A stretch of 64,000 nt of DNA, taken from positions 582,501 through 646,500 of the forward strand of contig JAJTWR010000419.1 in NCBI GenBank assembly GCA_021613335.1, read 5' to 3'. The notes beneath the pieces were generated by a model that was not told where the DNA came from, searched no databases, and saw nothing but the letters and a program-made list of their open reading frames with translations. Positions 1 through 12,011 of this stretch are shown here, one piece after another (position 1 is the stretch's first letter; each line of letters opens with the position of its first letter). This stretch comes from Whitmania pigra. Taxonomy: Eukaryota; Annelida; Clitellata; Hirudinida; Haemopidae. The translations under genes and the position numbers were made by a program.

Positions 1-2
1 TA

Positions 3-337
3 AAAATTGAAATTTCCAGAATGTGGCAAGTGAAGGCAAGATTCATCGCGGTGGTGGTTGGGGCACTAGGGACAGTTTCAGACAATTTTAGGAAGGAAAT
101 TGAAAGCATAGAGGCGGGGCTTGTGGCGGAGGAGATTCAAAGTATTGCGTTGATGGGGACAGCACGAATTTTACGAAAAGTTTTAGGATGAAGAAAATTT
201 CTTTTGGTTTAGCCATTGTTTTTTGTTTGTTTTTTTCTGTATGTTATTGCCTAAGGTCTCTGGAAGAGACTTGGCATTTTTTTTGTCCCGGGACTCTCGA
301 GATTTTTTTGAATAAAAATAATAATAATGACATACTA
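3..337 (+). mobile_element. 3' end of a non-LTR retrotransposon (LINE)
   Basis: An open frame from the window edge ends with TGA at 189-191. It carries the hallmark C-terminal tail seen after many invertebrate LINE reverse transcriptases: an arginine-methionine-tryptophan stretch, then VVVGALGTVSDNF, then GTARILRKVLG. About 140 bp of 3' UTR follow, ending in an AT-rich (AAT)-type tail near 315-337. Directly after the tail the sequence becomes identical in type to intron 1 of the neighbouring array genes (TTATTTGAAATAGTAATAATAAG). The element therefore lies in intron 1 of the first array copy, in the opposite orientation. The rest of the element is outside the window. Family assignment beyond 'LINE' is not possible here. 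Confidence 0.75.
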
Positions 338-566
338 TTATTTGAAATAGTAATAATAAGAATTCTGACATTGTCATAATAAAATTTAATAATAATAATA
401 ATAATAATAATAATATTAATGACATACAATTTTATAAAATTTGTTTATCCCATTAATTTAGGGGTTCGCTAATCGGGTACTCATTACCTGTGACTTTATT
501 TTATTGTTATTATTTCTTAATAATAATAACGCATTTATAGGTGCCAAAACAAACTTTAAAACTTAC

Positions 567-870
567 CATACTTATAAAATATCTCACAATCTTTGATATT
601 TGTCAGAGTAGTAGGCAATCTTGCTAGCTTATAATATCCAGTTCCATGTCTTGTGGCTTGAACGCCTTTACAACTGGGTTCTGAAAGACAGGATGCCAGA
701 AATCCAAAGCCCTTCATTTCTCCAGCAACAGCATCAATCCAAGTATGGTTGGTTGAATTTTGTGAGCAGAGGTGATGCCATCCAAATTTTAATCGTTGAA
801 AAATGACGCCATGGTTGGTTGAACATTCTTTCGTTATCATAAACAGCACGAACATTATCACTAACGACAT
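567..870 (-). CDS. PAN-ILEI secreted protein, array copy 1, exon 1 only
   Basis: This is the first coding exon of an array gene (101 codons plus one base, donor GTAAGT after base 567). It begins MSLVIMFVLFMITKEC, a signal peptide, followed by the PAN/apple-like segment with SCLSEPSCKGVQ and GYYKL and a closing DCEIFYKYG. Exons 2 to 4 should follow about 260 bp further along the minus strand. Instead the LINE 3' end occupies 3-337, so any remaining exons lie beyond the left edge. Whether the gene still works depends on how much LINE sits in the intron. Confidence 0.7.
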
Positions 871-2529
871 TATTATCAGACAACCACCTAGTCGACCGAA
901 AGAGGTTTAACGGTAGTTTGAAAAAGACTCACAAATTATTTTCATTTTCACCGGTTTTATTAAAGTAACAATATGGCCAGAGTCCTTTTAGAATTCATGA
1001 TCGATTTTTTGCTCGCTTCGTCGCTATTGTTAGTAAGGAACGAATAAAAGAAATGAAATTGTTCATAAAATAAAATAATTTGCTTATTATTAGTATTATT
1101 TTATTCATAAAGCTGTTGATGTTTAAAAATTAGTTGCATAGTTACTGTTATTATTATCATTATTATTATTATTAAATAATCTTTATTTTTATTTCATTAC
1201 ATGGCAATCATTATAACGGGTAGTTGTTGCAATGAACAGTAATGTTAAATCAATCAAGCATGGAAACAATGGGACCATACGTTTCATAATTAATTTTTTA
1301 ATTGCATTTTCTATCAATATTAATTACATTGTATTAAATTTTTTTACCATCACGAATTGCATTATTGTCTAGTTATTAATAAAGACTTGAGAAAGACTCC
1401 AAAGAAAGTTAAAAACATTTATTTTTTTTTTATAATTTCAGTTAAAAATGTAAAAGTTTAGGAAATCTTAAATTTCAACTATTAATTGAACACTTTTGAA
1501 TTTTCTTCATGGTTCGGATGAATAATGAATCTCTAAGAGGAAGACAAAACAAAAGATTTTCTAAATTCTTCTTGAGATGTTACAAACTTTGTGGCAACCA
1601 GAATTGAGAGTCACACGAACAATTTATTTGCATGTGTAAAAACACATCTTCACAACCCTTCAACAAACTTTCACCAAATTTCCACATGTTGCAAAATAAT
1701 AGTTTTAAAAATAATGCTGAATTATTCGATAATGGACGTTTTCTAGTAAATCAAAAATTGTTGATCGTTCGCACGCAACTCATACATAAATAAAAATAAA
1801 TTGTTTCACGTCATTGACATGACAATATTTTTATTGACTGAGTTCAACTAAGTGCACATGTGGAGTTATCCATCCATGGAAAGGCAGTTAAGGCTGGTTG
1901 GTCACAAGTCAAAGATTCTTTACCTTGGAATCGGATTGAACAAGAGTCTGCTGGGTTGGTTGACCTTAAATTTTTGATTGACTAACGGAACTCAAATGTT
2001 GATAGATTGATTAAATGACTTTTTAGAACTTAATTTTCACTGTTAATACTACTTTAATTAGTTCATTAATTTTATTAACACAATTATTTTATAATTTATA
2101 TAACATATTTTGACTAAATATGAAATTTATTCTTCAAGCAACAATCAGTGAAAATGAGACTCTCTTGTTATGGCGCTGTTTCGACAGTTACAGTTCTAAC
2201 TTTTGTTTTCTGTGCATTATTCATTGAAATGCAGACATTCGAATATTTTGGATTTTATTGAAGCAATAAAGGTTTATTTAAATAACCAATGCAAGTAATT
2301 GATATCATTATTATTGCAAGTAATTAATATTATCATTAAAAGTAATTAATATTATTATTACAAGTAATTAATGTTATTATTATAAGTAATTAATATTATT
2401 ATTACAATTATTTATTAAGATTACATATGTCATTTGGTTGCTTTTCATGCTTGCCTTTGTACTAATATCATTGGAACAAACCGAAAGGAAAACGATTCCT
2501 GAAATTTGGAATATGAAGTTGAAAACAAA
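871..2529. other. Array spacer 1-2
   Basis: There is no convincing gene. It holds the copy 1 upstream region, a short ATT tract near 1140-1175, a truncated copy of the spacer element (about 2138-2198) and the copy 2 3' flank. Two minus-strand AATAAA signals (seen as TTTATT at 2254-2259 and 2273-2278) lie about 255-275 bp past the copy 2 stop codon. The same pair recurs after the other array genes. Confidence 0.6.
2138..2198 (+). repeat. Spacer element copy a (truncated)
   Basis: This is the first 60 bp of the element seen in full at 4898-5330 (the segment encoding ISEDETLLLWRCFDSYSS in plus frame). It joins abruptly to sequence that in the full copies lies hundreds of bases further on, so it has suffered an internal deletion. 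Confidence 0.65.
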
Positions 2530-4016
2530 TCAAACTCTGATCCAAGCCATTGACGTGCTGGAATTTGCCTCTTTTGGAAAAACAAAAAGGACACCTCTAC
2601 TTAACTATTGCAGCGAAATTTCTACTCCCTTGACTGGTGGAACGTGGAGTAATAACGCGATGTAATAATATTGGTTTACGGTTAGTATCTGGCAAACCCT
2701 CATTGTACATCAGGAGCAAAAATAACTTAAATTAAAGTTAATCGAAAAATAATTTGCCATAAAAGAAATTATAACAAATTTAAGATTACGAATATGATGG
2801 TAATTATGATACATTTTGTATTAAGATTATGACGGTAATATATTCTCACTGGTAAATGCCATCAATGTACTCAATGGAATGACTCCATTTCTGGTGACAA
2901 GGATAGTTTTTTCTGGAAAACCTTTCTGCCTCGCAAAGGTGAACTTTCCTCTATACTTGACACTTGAAACGTTCAGGTTGACTGAGGCCAAGTAATCCAA
3001 GATGCCTCCCAGGTTATCCGTCGCCTCGTCAAATGATATCCCCAGCACTATTGTTCCATGGTCCAAACTCTGCAGAACAGCGGAATTATACCACATCTAG
3101 TAATGAATATCCACAAATTATTAAATGAACAAGTAAATATTTAATATAATTAGATTTAAAATACTAATTTTACAATTATTAGCTAAACTACTACACCGTA
3201 GTCTTGAAATCCGATGTACCTTCAGATAATCACGCAATGCAAAGGCCTCACTGGGGTAGTGGCATACTTCATAACTTTGGGCTTTTTTAATGCTACATGT
3301 GATGGGGTCAAATTCCATTGTGTTGACCCCGAGTTTCGGCTGGGTGAACTTTTGACCTCCGAGGATTTCAATGAAAGAATCATCTCGACCTGCACCCACG
3401 TCATCATAACCCCAACAGCTGAGTTTGGCCAAGCAAATACCTGATTAATTAATTAAATAATCATTTGTCATTTAATTAATTATTTGAAATAGTAATAATA
3501 AGAATTCTGATATGGTCATAATATAATATAATTATAATTATGATTAACTCTAAGAACGGTAATAATAATATATAATATTCGAAAATTTGTTTATCCCATT
3601 TATTTAGAACTTCGCTATTCGGGAACACATTACCTGGGACTTTATTTTATTGTTATTATTTCTTATTAATAATAACGCGTTTATCGTTGCCAAAACAAAC
3701 TTTAAAACTCACTATACTTATAAAATATCTCACAATCCTTGATATTTGTCAGAGTTGTAGGAAATCTTGTAAGCTTGTAATATCCAGTTCCATATCTTGT
3801 GGCTTGAACGCCTTTACAACTGGGTTCTGAAAGACAGGATGCCAGAAATCCAAAGTCCTTCATTTCTCCAGCAGCAGCATCAATCCAAGTATTGTTGGCT
3901 GGATTTTGTGAGCAGAGGTGATGCCATCCAAATTTTAATCGTTGAAAAATGACGCCATGGTTGGGTGAACCTTCTTTCGTTATCATAAACAGCACGAACA
4001 TTATCACTAACGACAT
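2530..4016 (-). CDS. Secreted PAN-ILEI (FAM3-like) protein, array copy 2
   Basis: Four exons: 4016-3713, 3440-3220, 3069-2850 and 2570-2530. They join in frame to 261 residues. Exon 1 gives a signal peptide (about 1-18) and a PAN/apple-like cysteine segment (to about 101). Exons 2-3 encode an ILEI/PANDER-type domain: a conserved CLAKLSCWG opening, GGQKFTQPKLGVNTMEFDP, then NGTIVLG.S.DEATDNLG and a final SVKYRGKFTFARQKGFPEKT. The last pattern matches the FAM3 'DE...L.....FR..W.F...KG' signature. Exon 4 adds a short tail ending MAWIRV. FAM3-family proteins are secreted and cytokine-like or lectin-like, so extracellular function is likely, but the ligand and role are unknown. The exon 1 donor follows A rather than G (Ser instead of Gly at the junction), and the exon 4 acceptor has shifted a few bases while keeping the frame. 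Confidence 0.82.
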
Positions 4017-4321
4017 TATTATCAGACTACCACCTAGTCGACCGAAAGAGGTTTAACGTTAGTTTGAAAAAACTCACAAATTATTTTCATTTTCACCGGT
4101 ACTTCATTAAAATAACAATATGGCCAGAATCCTTTGAGAATTCATTGTCGATTCGTCGCTATTGTTATTAAGAAACGAGTAAAAGAAATTAAATTATTTC
4201 ATAATTTAATTGTTATCGTCCGACATTGTCCATTGTTGCAATAGTTCAAAGAGTTCACTGAATTTCATTTGTTCTGTTTACCTGTTTTTAAAAAGAACTG
4301 AAGGCCATAAAATCAAATAAT

Positions 4322-4401
4322 TTTCTTCTTCTTTTTCTTCTTCTTCTTCTTCTTCTTCTTCTTCTCTTCTTCTTCTTCTTCTTCTTCTCTTCTTCTTCTT
4401 C

Positions 4402-4441
<40 letters not shown>

Positions 4442-4464
4442 CGTTATTGTTATTATTATTATTA
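4322..4464. repeat. (TTC)n then (ATT)n microsatellite
   Basis: About 80 bp of TTC/CTT triplets run directly into about 60 bp of ATT triplets. On the minus strand this is a purine-only (GAA)n run followed by (AAT)n. Confidence 0.95.
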
Positions 4465-4897
4465 AATAATCTTTTTTTTATTTCATTAAATCGCAATCAT
4501 CGCAATATGTAATTGTTGCAATATACAGCAACTTTAAATCAATCAAGCATGGAAACAATGGGACCATAATTAATTTTTAAGTCAAAGAATCTTAGAATAG
4601 AAACAATGGGACCATAATTAATTTTTTAGTCAAAGATTCTTTACCTTGCATTGGGATTGAACAAGAGTCTGCTAGGCTGGTTGGCCTTAAATTTTTGATT
4701 GGTTGACATTAAATTTTTGATTGGTTGATTGAATTCAATTATTGATAGATGGATTAAATGATTTTTTAGAACTTAATATTCACTGTTTATATTCAAAGTA
4801 AAAAAAAGTTTAATGAATTCAATAATTTTATTAACACAATTACTTTACATTTGATATACCATAATTTATTTTTACTAATTATGAAATTTATTATTCC

Positions 4898-5330
4898 AGC
4901 AACAATCAGTGAAGATGAGACCCTCTTGTTATGGCGCTGTTTCGACAGTTACAGTTCTGACGGTCGGTACATCACACCGAAGGACAAACAGGGGACCACA
5001 CCATCGTCTGCCATCGGATTAACCACGGTATCGGGTATCATAAGGTGATGGCACATTTCAACGGGTATTTGTGAACGAGTATTGTGGAGAGTTGGACTTT
5101 GTTTTACATTTTATGGCGGCATTCACTGGTTTTAAGTAATTTATGAAAACAATGAATTGTTTGAACAATTGCAAAGTAATTTCTGTAATTATCGAACAAC
5201 AAAATATTTGCGAACGAACACGTGATCATTTTTAAATCTGTTTTTCCCCACTTTTCTCGATAGGCCGTTTCATGCAACTGTGGCACTTTTGTATTTAATT
5301 TATTTTAACGTAACAGTTCTTAATTTCTAT
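4898..5330 (+). repeat. Spacer element copy b (fullest copy)
   Basis: A conserved block is present once in each recent spacer. On the plus strand it starts after ATTATTCCAG and has an open frame ending GLTTVSGIIR at a possible donor (ATAAG|GTGATG, 5045). About 220 bp later there is a strong acceptor (CTTTTCTCGATAG, 5263), after which the frame continues about 30 codons. On the minus strand the same block has an overlapping open frame (5286-5104). Both frames persist in copies c and d. I cannot tell whether it is a spliced exon pair, a regulatory block or an old gene fragment. The segment WRCFDSYSSDGRYITPKD weakly recalls an EF-hand loop with one extra residue. Confidence 0.55.
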
Positions 5331-5845
5331 AATATTGTTGTAAACTTAGCTTTTGGAAATTAATTAAGTTTAATATGCTAAAATAATTAAATTTATATTT
5401 CATTACACATGGTATCTTTCTCGGGCACGAGGTATCTCTATTAATGCTGTAGAAAGCATTCTCGATAATCACCTGACATTCAGCGAGAATCCAGACAATT
5501 CAGAAGCCCAAATATCTATTTGCATCCTTAAGTAACTCAATTCCTTAAATACTTAGCTTTTGTTATTCAGTTCGGTTAACTGAATACTTCTGAATAAACA
5601 TATTAGTTAACTTGCTTATTTGCGGACTTCCGGGTTATTTCAATATTATTTTAATATATTCAATTTATTTTTTATAAAACTAATTCCCTAATATATCTTG
5701 CATTGTTTACGTGTGAACTTTTGTTTTCTGTGCATTATTCTTTGAGATGCAGTCAATCGAATATTTTGGATTTTATTGAAGCAATAAAGATTTATTTAAA
5801 AAACCAATGCAAGTAATTGATATCATTATTAAAAGCAATTAACAT

Positions 5846-6304
<459 letters not shown>

Positions 6305-6383
6305 GTAGTTTGGTCTCTCTTCATACTTGCCAAAATCACCAATAAACGATTCCTGAAATTTGGATTATGAAGTTGTAAAATAA

Positions 6384-7345
6384 TCAAACTCTGATCCAAG
6401 CCATTGACGTGTTGGAATTTGCCTCTCCTGGAAAAACAAAAGCGAAACCTCTACTTAACCATTCTGACGAAATTTCTACTCCTTGACTGGTGGAGCGGGG
6501 AGTAATAACGCGATGTAATAATAATAGTTTATGGTTGTGTATCTGGCAAAACCGCATTGTATATCAGGAGCAGAAATAACTAAATTATAAGTTAATCGAA
6601 AAAATAAATTGCCATTAAAGAGATTATTACAAATTTAATATCGCGATTATGTTGCTAATATATTCTCACTGGTAAATGCCACCAATGTACTCAATGGAAT
6701 GACTCCTTTTCCGATGGCAAGGATAGTCTTTTCTGGAAAACCTTTCTGCCACGCAAAGGTGAACTTTCCTCTGAACTTGACACTTGAAACGTTCAGGTTG
6801 ACTGAAGCCAAATAACTCAAGATTACTCCCAGGTTATTCATCGGCTCGTCATAAGTTATCCCCAGCACTATTGTTCCATTGCCCAAACTCTGCAGCACAG
6901 TGATATTATGCGATATCAAGTAATGAATACACAAAGTAATTAATGGACAAGTAAATATTTAAAATACTAATTTTACAAGAATTAGCATTGAAATCCGAGG
7001 TACCTCCAGATAATCACGCAATGCAAAGGCCTGGCTGGAATAACGGTGTACGTCAAAGCTTTGGGCCTTTTTAATGCTACAGCTGATGGAGTCAAACTCC
7101 ATTGTGTTGACACCGATTTTTGACTGGGTGAACTTTTGACCTCCGAGGATTTCAATGAAAGAATCTTTTGGACCGGCACCCAAGTCATTAAGACCCCAAC
7201 TGCTGAGATTGGCCACGCAAACACCTGATTAATTAATTAAATAATTATTTTTCATTTATTTAGTTGTTTTTATTAATTATTTGAAATAGTAATAATAAAA
7301 ATTCTGGCATTGTCAAAACATAATATAATAATAATAATGATAACG

Positions 7346-7384
<39 letters not shown>

Positions 7385-7832
7385 GCATATAATTATAAAA
7401 ATTTGTTTATCCCATTAATTTAGGGGTTTGCTAATCGGAAACACATTACCTATGATTTTATTTTATTGTTATTATTTTTTATTAATAATAACGTATTTAT
7501 CGTTTCCAAAACAATCTTTAAAACTCACCATACTTATAAAATATCTCACAATCCTTGATATTTGTCAGAGTTGTAGGAAATTTTTCAACCTTATAATATC
7601 CAGTTCTATATCTTGTGGCTTGAACGCCTTTACAACTTGGTTCTGAAAGACAGGATGCCAGAAATCCAAAGTCCTTCATTTCTCCAGCAGCAGCATCAAT
7701 CCAAGTATAATTGGTTGAATTTTGGGAGCAGAGGTGATTCCATCCAAATTTTAATCGTTTAAAAATGACGCCATGGTTGGGTGAACATTCTTTCGTTATC
7801 ATAAACAGCACGAACATTATCACTAACGACAT
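6384..7832 (-). CDS. Secreted PAN-ILEI (FAM3-like) protein, array copy 3
   Basis: Four exons (7832-7529, 7224-7004, 6889-6670 and 6427-6384) encode 262 residues. The start is the ATG of MSLVIMFVLFMITKEC, shared by all recent copies. The frame happens to be open further upstream to an ATG at 7913, but that extension is not conserved. It has a signal peptide, a PAN-like segment with SCLSEPSCKGVQ, and an ILEI domain across exons 2-3 with GVCVANLSSWG, GGQKFTQSKIGVNTMEF, NGTIVLGITYDEPMNNLG and FAWQKGFPEKT. The tail ends REANSNTSMAWIRV. Differences from copies 2 and 5 are scattered substitutions (for example PKDSF for RNDSF) rather than frame damage, consistent with a working recent duplicate. All introns are phase-matched across the array. 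Confidence 0.82.
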
Positions 7833-8316
7833 TATTATCAGATTTTCACATAGTCGACAAAGAGAGGTTTTAGGGAAGTTTGAAAAAAACTCACAATTTA
7901 TTTTCATTTTCACCGGTACTTCATTAAAATAACAATCCAGAGCCAGAGCCCTTCATGAATTACGATTGATCGACTTTTTCCTCGATTCGCCGCTATTGTT
8001 TTTAAGAAACGAGAAAAGAAAATAAATCACATTATTTCATAATATAATTGTCATATTCCGACATTGTCCAATGTTGCAAGAGTTCACTGAATTGCATTTC
8101 TTCTGTGTACCTGTCTTTAAAAACAAGGGCAGGCCATAAAATAAAATAATTTTCTTCTTCTTATTTTTATTATTATTTTGTATTATTATTATTATTATAA
8201 TTATTATTATTCATATCGCTGTTGATGTTGATGTTGAAAAATGCATTTTAAATTTACTGTTATTATTATCATTATTCTTAGTGCAGTCAATAAAATAAAA
8301 TAATTTGCTTATTATT

Positions 8317-8317
<1 letters not shown>

Positions 8318-8404
<87 letters not shown>

Positions 8405-8412
8405 TATTATTA

Positions 8413-8443
<31 letters not shown>

Positions 8444-8452
8444 AATAATCTT
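8318..8452. repeat. (ATT)n microsatellite
   Basis: A near-pure ATT tract with a short internal T-run. It sits at the same place relative to the array gene as the tracts near 4410, 10540 and 13867. Confidence 0.95.
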
Positions 8453-8802
8453 TTTTTTTATTTCATTATATCGCAATCATCACAATATGTAATTGTTGTA
8501 ATGAACAGTAACTTTAAATCAATCAAGCATATAAACAATGGGACCATAATTATTTTTAAAGTCAAAGATTCTTAGAATAGATACAATGGAATCAAATTGA
8601 ACAAGAATCTGCTAAGCTGGTTGGACTTAAATTTTTGATTGCTAGACTGAACTCAATCGTTGATAGATTGATTGAACGACTTTTTTGGAACTTAATATTC
8701 ACTTTTAATATTCATAGTACTTTAATTTATTAATTTTATTAATACAGTTATTTTATAATTGACACATCATATTTTGACTAATACGAGATTTATTATTCAA
8801 GC

Positions 8803-9240
8803 AACAATCAGTGAAGATGAGACCCTCTTGTTATGGCGCTGTTTCGACAGTTACAGTTCTGACGGTAGGTACATCACACCGAAGGACAAAAACGGGGACA
8901 CACCATCGTCTGCTATCGGATTAACCACGGTATTGGGTATCATAAGGTGATGGCACATTTGAAAGGGTATTTGGTGGTATTTGTGGATGTACGACTTGGA
9001 GTTTGTTGGACTTTTTATGGCGGCATTCACTGGTTTTAACTAATTTATGAAAGCAATGAATTGTTTGAACAATTGCAAAGTAATTTCTGTAATTATCGAA
9101 CAACAAAATATATGCGAAAGAACATGTGATTATTTTTAAATCTGTTTTTCTTCACATTTCTCGATAGGTCTTTGAGTACAACTGTGGCACTTTTGTATTT
9201 ATTTGATTTTAAAGTAACAGTTCTTCATTTCTTAATAGTA
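8803..9240 (+). repeat. Spacer element copy c
   Basis: A full-length copy of the block at 4898-5330. The plus-strand frame SEDETLLLWRCFDSYSSDG is kept, with the donor-like ATAAG|GTGATG and the acceptor-like TCTCGATAG. Sequence after the acceptor has diverged by several substitutions. Confidence 0.6.
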
Positions 9241-9642
9241 TTTTGATATATTAAATTTATTTATTCTATAAAACTAATTCCCTAATATATTTTGCATTGT
9301 TTACGTATGAACTCTTGCTTTCTGTGCATTATTCTTTGAAATGCATACATTCGAATATTTTGGATTTTATTGAAGCAGTAAAGGTTTATTCAAATAACCA
9401 ATGCATGTAATTAATATTTTTATTACAAGAAATTAACAATATTATTACTAATCATTAATATTATTATTACTAATCATTAATATTATTATTACAAGTAATT
9501 AATATTATTATTACATTTAATTAATATTATTATTACATTTGTCATTTAGTCGACCTTCATGCCTACTTTTTTACCAATATTATCAGAACTTGCCGAAAAG
9601 GAAAACAATTCCTGAAATTTGGAATATGAAGTTGTAAACAAT

Positions 9643-10198
9643 TCAAACTCTGATCCAAGCCATTGGCATGCTGGAATTTGGCTCTCCTGGAAAAACAAAA
9701 AGGAAACCTCTACTTAACTATTTTTTCAAAATTTCTACTCACTTGACTGTTGGAACTTGGAGTAATAACGAGATGTAATAATAATAGTTTATGGTTGTGT
9801 ATCTGGCAAACCATTGTACTCATTGTACATCAGGAGCAGAAGTAACTTAATTAAATGTTGATCGAAAAATAATTTGCCATTAAAGATATTATTATAAATT
9901 CAATATCACGAATATGGTGGTAATATATTCTCACTGGTAAATGCCACCAATGTACTCAATAATATCCAGTTCCATGTCTTGTGGCTTGAACGCCTTTACA
10001 ACTGGGTTCTGAAAGACAGGATGCCAGAAATCCAAAGCCCTTTATTTCTCCAGCAGCAGCATCAATCCAAGTATGGTTGGTTGGATTTGGTGAGCAGAGG
10101 TGATGCCATCCAAATTTTAATCGTTTAAAAATGACGCCATGGTTGGCTGAACATTCTTTCGTTATCATAAACAGCAGGAATATTATCACTAACGACAT
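9643..10198 (-). pseudogene. PAN-ILEI array copy 4, deletion-fusion
   Basis: Exon 1 starts normally (ATG at 10198, MSLVIIFLLFMITKEC) and runs through SCLSEPSCKGVQ to GTGYY. The sequence then jumps at 9960/9961 straight into the last 26 bases of exon 3, whose donor (9935/9934) and downstream exon 4 (9686-9643) are preserved. The 3' part of exon 1, all of exon 2 and most of exon 3 are gone. A TGA falls right at the join, giving an 80-residue product of signal peptide plus most of the PAN-like domain and no ILEI domain. It could still be transcribed and secreted as a short protein, but it is best treated as a broken copy. Confidence 0.8.
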
Positions 10199-10540
10199 TA
10201 TTATCAGACCTCGACCTTAAGAGGTTTAACGATACTTTGAAAAAAACTCTCAAATTATTTTCATTTTCACAGGTATTTCATTAACATAACAATCGACCAG
10301 AGTCCTTCGATAATTCATGATGGATCGATTTTGTGCTGGATTCGTCGCTATTTTTAGTAAGAAACGAGTAAAATAAATGAAATTATTTCATAGTTTCATA
10401 AATTATTGTCATCGTCCGACATTGTGCAATGTTGCAAGAGTTCAAAGAGTTCACTGAATTTCATTTGTTCTGTTTATCTGTTTTTAAAAACAAGTGCAGA
10501 CCATAAAATAAAACAATTTGGTTATTATTAGTATTATTAT

Positions 10541-10545
10541 TAAAG

Positions 10546-10588
<43 letters not shown>

Positions 10589-10596
10589 TATTATTA

Positions 10597-10652
<56 letters not shown>
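10541..10652. repeat. (ATT)n microsatellite
   Basis: An ATT triplet tract with two one-base slips, in the position shared by the array units. Confidence 0.95.
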
Positions 10653-11324
10653 ATGATCTTTTTTTTATTTCAAATCATGGCAATCATTATAACGGTTATT
10701 GTTGCAATGAAAAGTAATGTTAAATCAATCGAGAGTAGAAACAAGGGGTCCATATGTTTCATAATTAATTTTTTATTGCATTTTTATCAATATTAATTGC
10801 ATTGCATTAAATTTATTTATCATCATCATTTGCATTGTTATCTAGTTATTAATATAACTTTTGATGAAGACTCCAAAGAAAGTTAACAACAACTTTTTTT
10901 ATATTTTCAGATAACAATTTAAAAAATTAAGAAACATTAAATTTCATTTATTGATTGAACACGTTTGAATTTTTTTTAATGTTCTGGATAAATATTGAAC
11001 ATCTAAGAAGAAACTGTTAAAAGCAGGGAGGCAAAACAAAAGACTTTCTAAATTCTTCTTGATATGTAACAATCCTTGTAGCAACCAGAATTGAGATTCA
11101 CACTCTTACATAAATAAAAATAAATGGTTTTACGTCATTGGCATGATATTTTTTTGAGTGAGTTCAACTTAGTGCAGGTGTGGAATTATCCATCCATGGA
11201 GATGCAGTTCAGGCTGGTCACTAATATCACTAATATAATAATCACTAATATTATTGTTACAAGTAACAAGTCAAAAATTCTTTACCTTAAAATCGGATTG
11301 AACAAGAGTTTGCTGAGTTGCTGC

Positions 11325-11715
11325 TTCGACAGTTACAGTTCTGACGGTAGGTACATCACACCGAAGGACAAACAGGGGGCCACACCATCGTCTGCTATCG
11401 GATTAACCAGGGTATTGGGTATCATAAGGTGATGGAACATTTGAAAGGGTATTTGGCGGTATTAGTGGAGATACGAGTGGGACTTTGTTGGACTTTTTAT
11501 GGCGGCATTCACTGGTTTTAAGTAATTTATGAAAACAATGAATTGTTTGAACAATTGCAAAGTAATTTCTGTAATTATCGAACAACAAAATATAAGCGAA
11601 GGAACATGTGATCATTTTTAAATCTGTTTTTCCCCACTTTTCTCGATAGGTCGTTGCATGCAACTGTGGCACTTTTGTATTTTTTTGATTTTAACGTAAC
11701 AGTTCTTAATTTCTA
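11325..11715 (+). repeat. Spacer element copy d (5' truncated)
   Basis: Begins at CTGCTTCGACAGTTACAG and lacks the first 50 bp of copy b. The part from CFDSYSSDGRYITPKDK to GIIR, the donor-like and acceptor-like sites and the long minus-strand open frame (11672-11403) are intact. Confidence 0.6.
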
Positions 11716-12011
11716 GAATATTATTTTGATATATTAAAATTATTTATTCTGTAAAACTAATTCCCTAATATATCTTGCATTGTTTACGTGTGAACTTTTG
11801 TTTTCTGTGCATTATTCTTTGAAATGAAGACATTCGAATATTTTGGATTTTATTGAAGCAATAAAGGTTTATTTAAATAACCAATGCAAGTAATTGATAT
11901 TATTATTAAGCAATTAATATTACTATTACAAATTATTAACATTTTTATTACATCTGTCATATTATTGCAGAAAACGATTACTAAAATTTGAAATATGAAG
12001 TTGTAATCAAA

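Larger units (their letters stand above)
7833..9642. other. Array spacer 3-4
   Basis: No supported gene. It contains the copy 3 upstream region, (ATT)n tracts at about 8170-8205 and 8318-8452, spacer element copy c and the 3' flank of copy 4 with the two conserved AATAAA signals. Confidence 0.55.
10199..12011. other. Array spacer 4-5
   Basis: No supported gene. It contains the copy 4 upstream region, an (ATT)n tract at 10541-10652, a stretch shared with spacers 1-2 and 5-6 (about 10,680-11,320), spacer element copy d and the 3' flank of copy 5. Confidence 0.55.

Noticed and set aside
183..429. Small minus-strand open frames over the LINE tail
   Set aside because: Hydrophobic translations of the T-rich 3' UTR and AAT repeats, with no conservation among array copies.
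4851..5048. Call of an EF-hand gene in the spacer element
   Set aside because: The loop has an extra residue and lacks the expected acidic ligands. The resemblance is too weak to call a domain.
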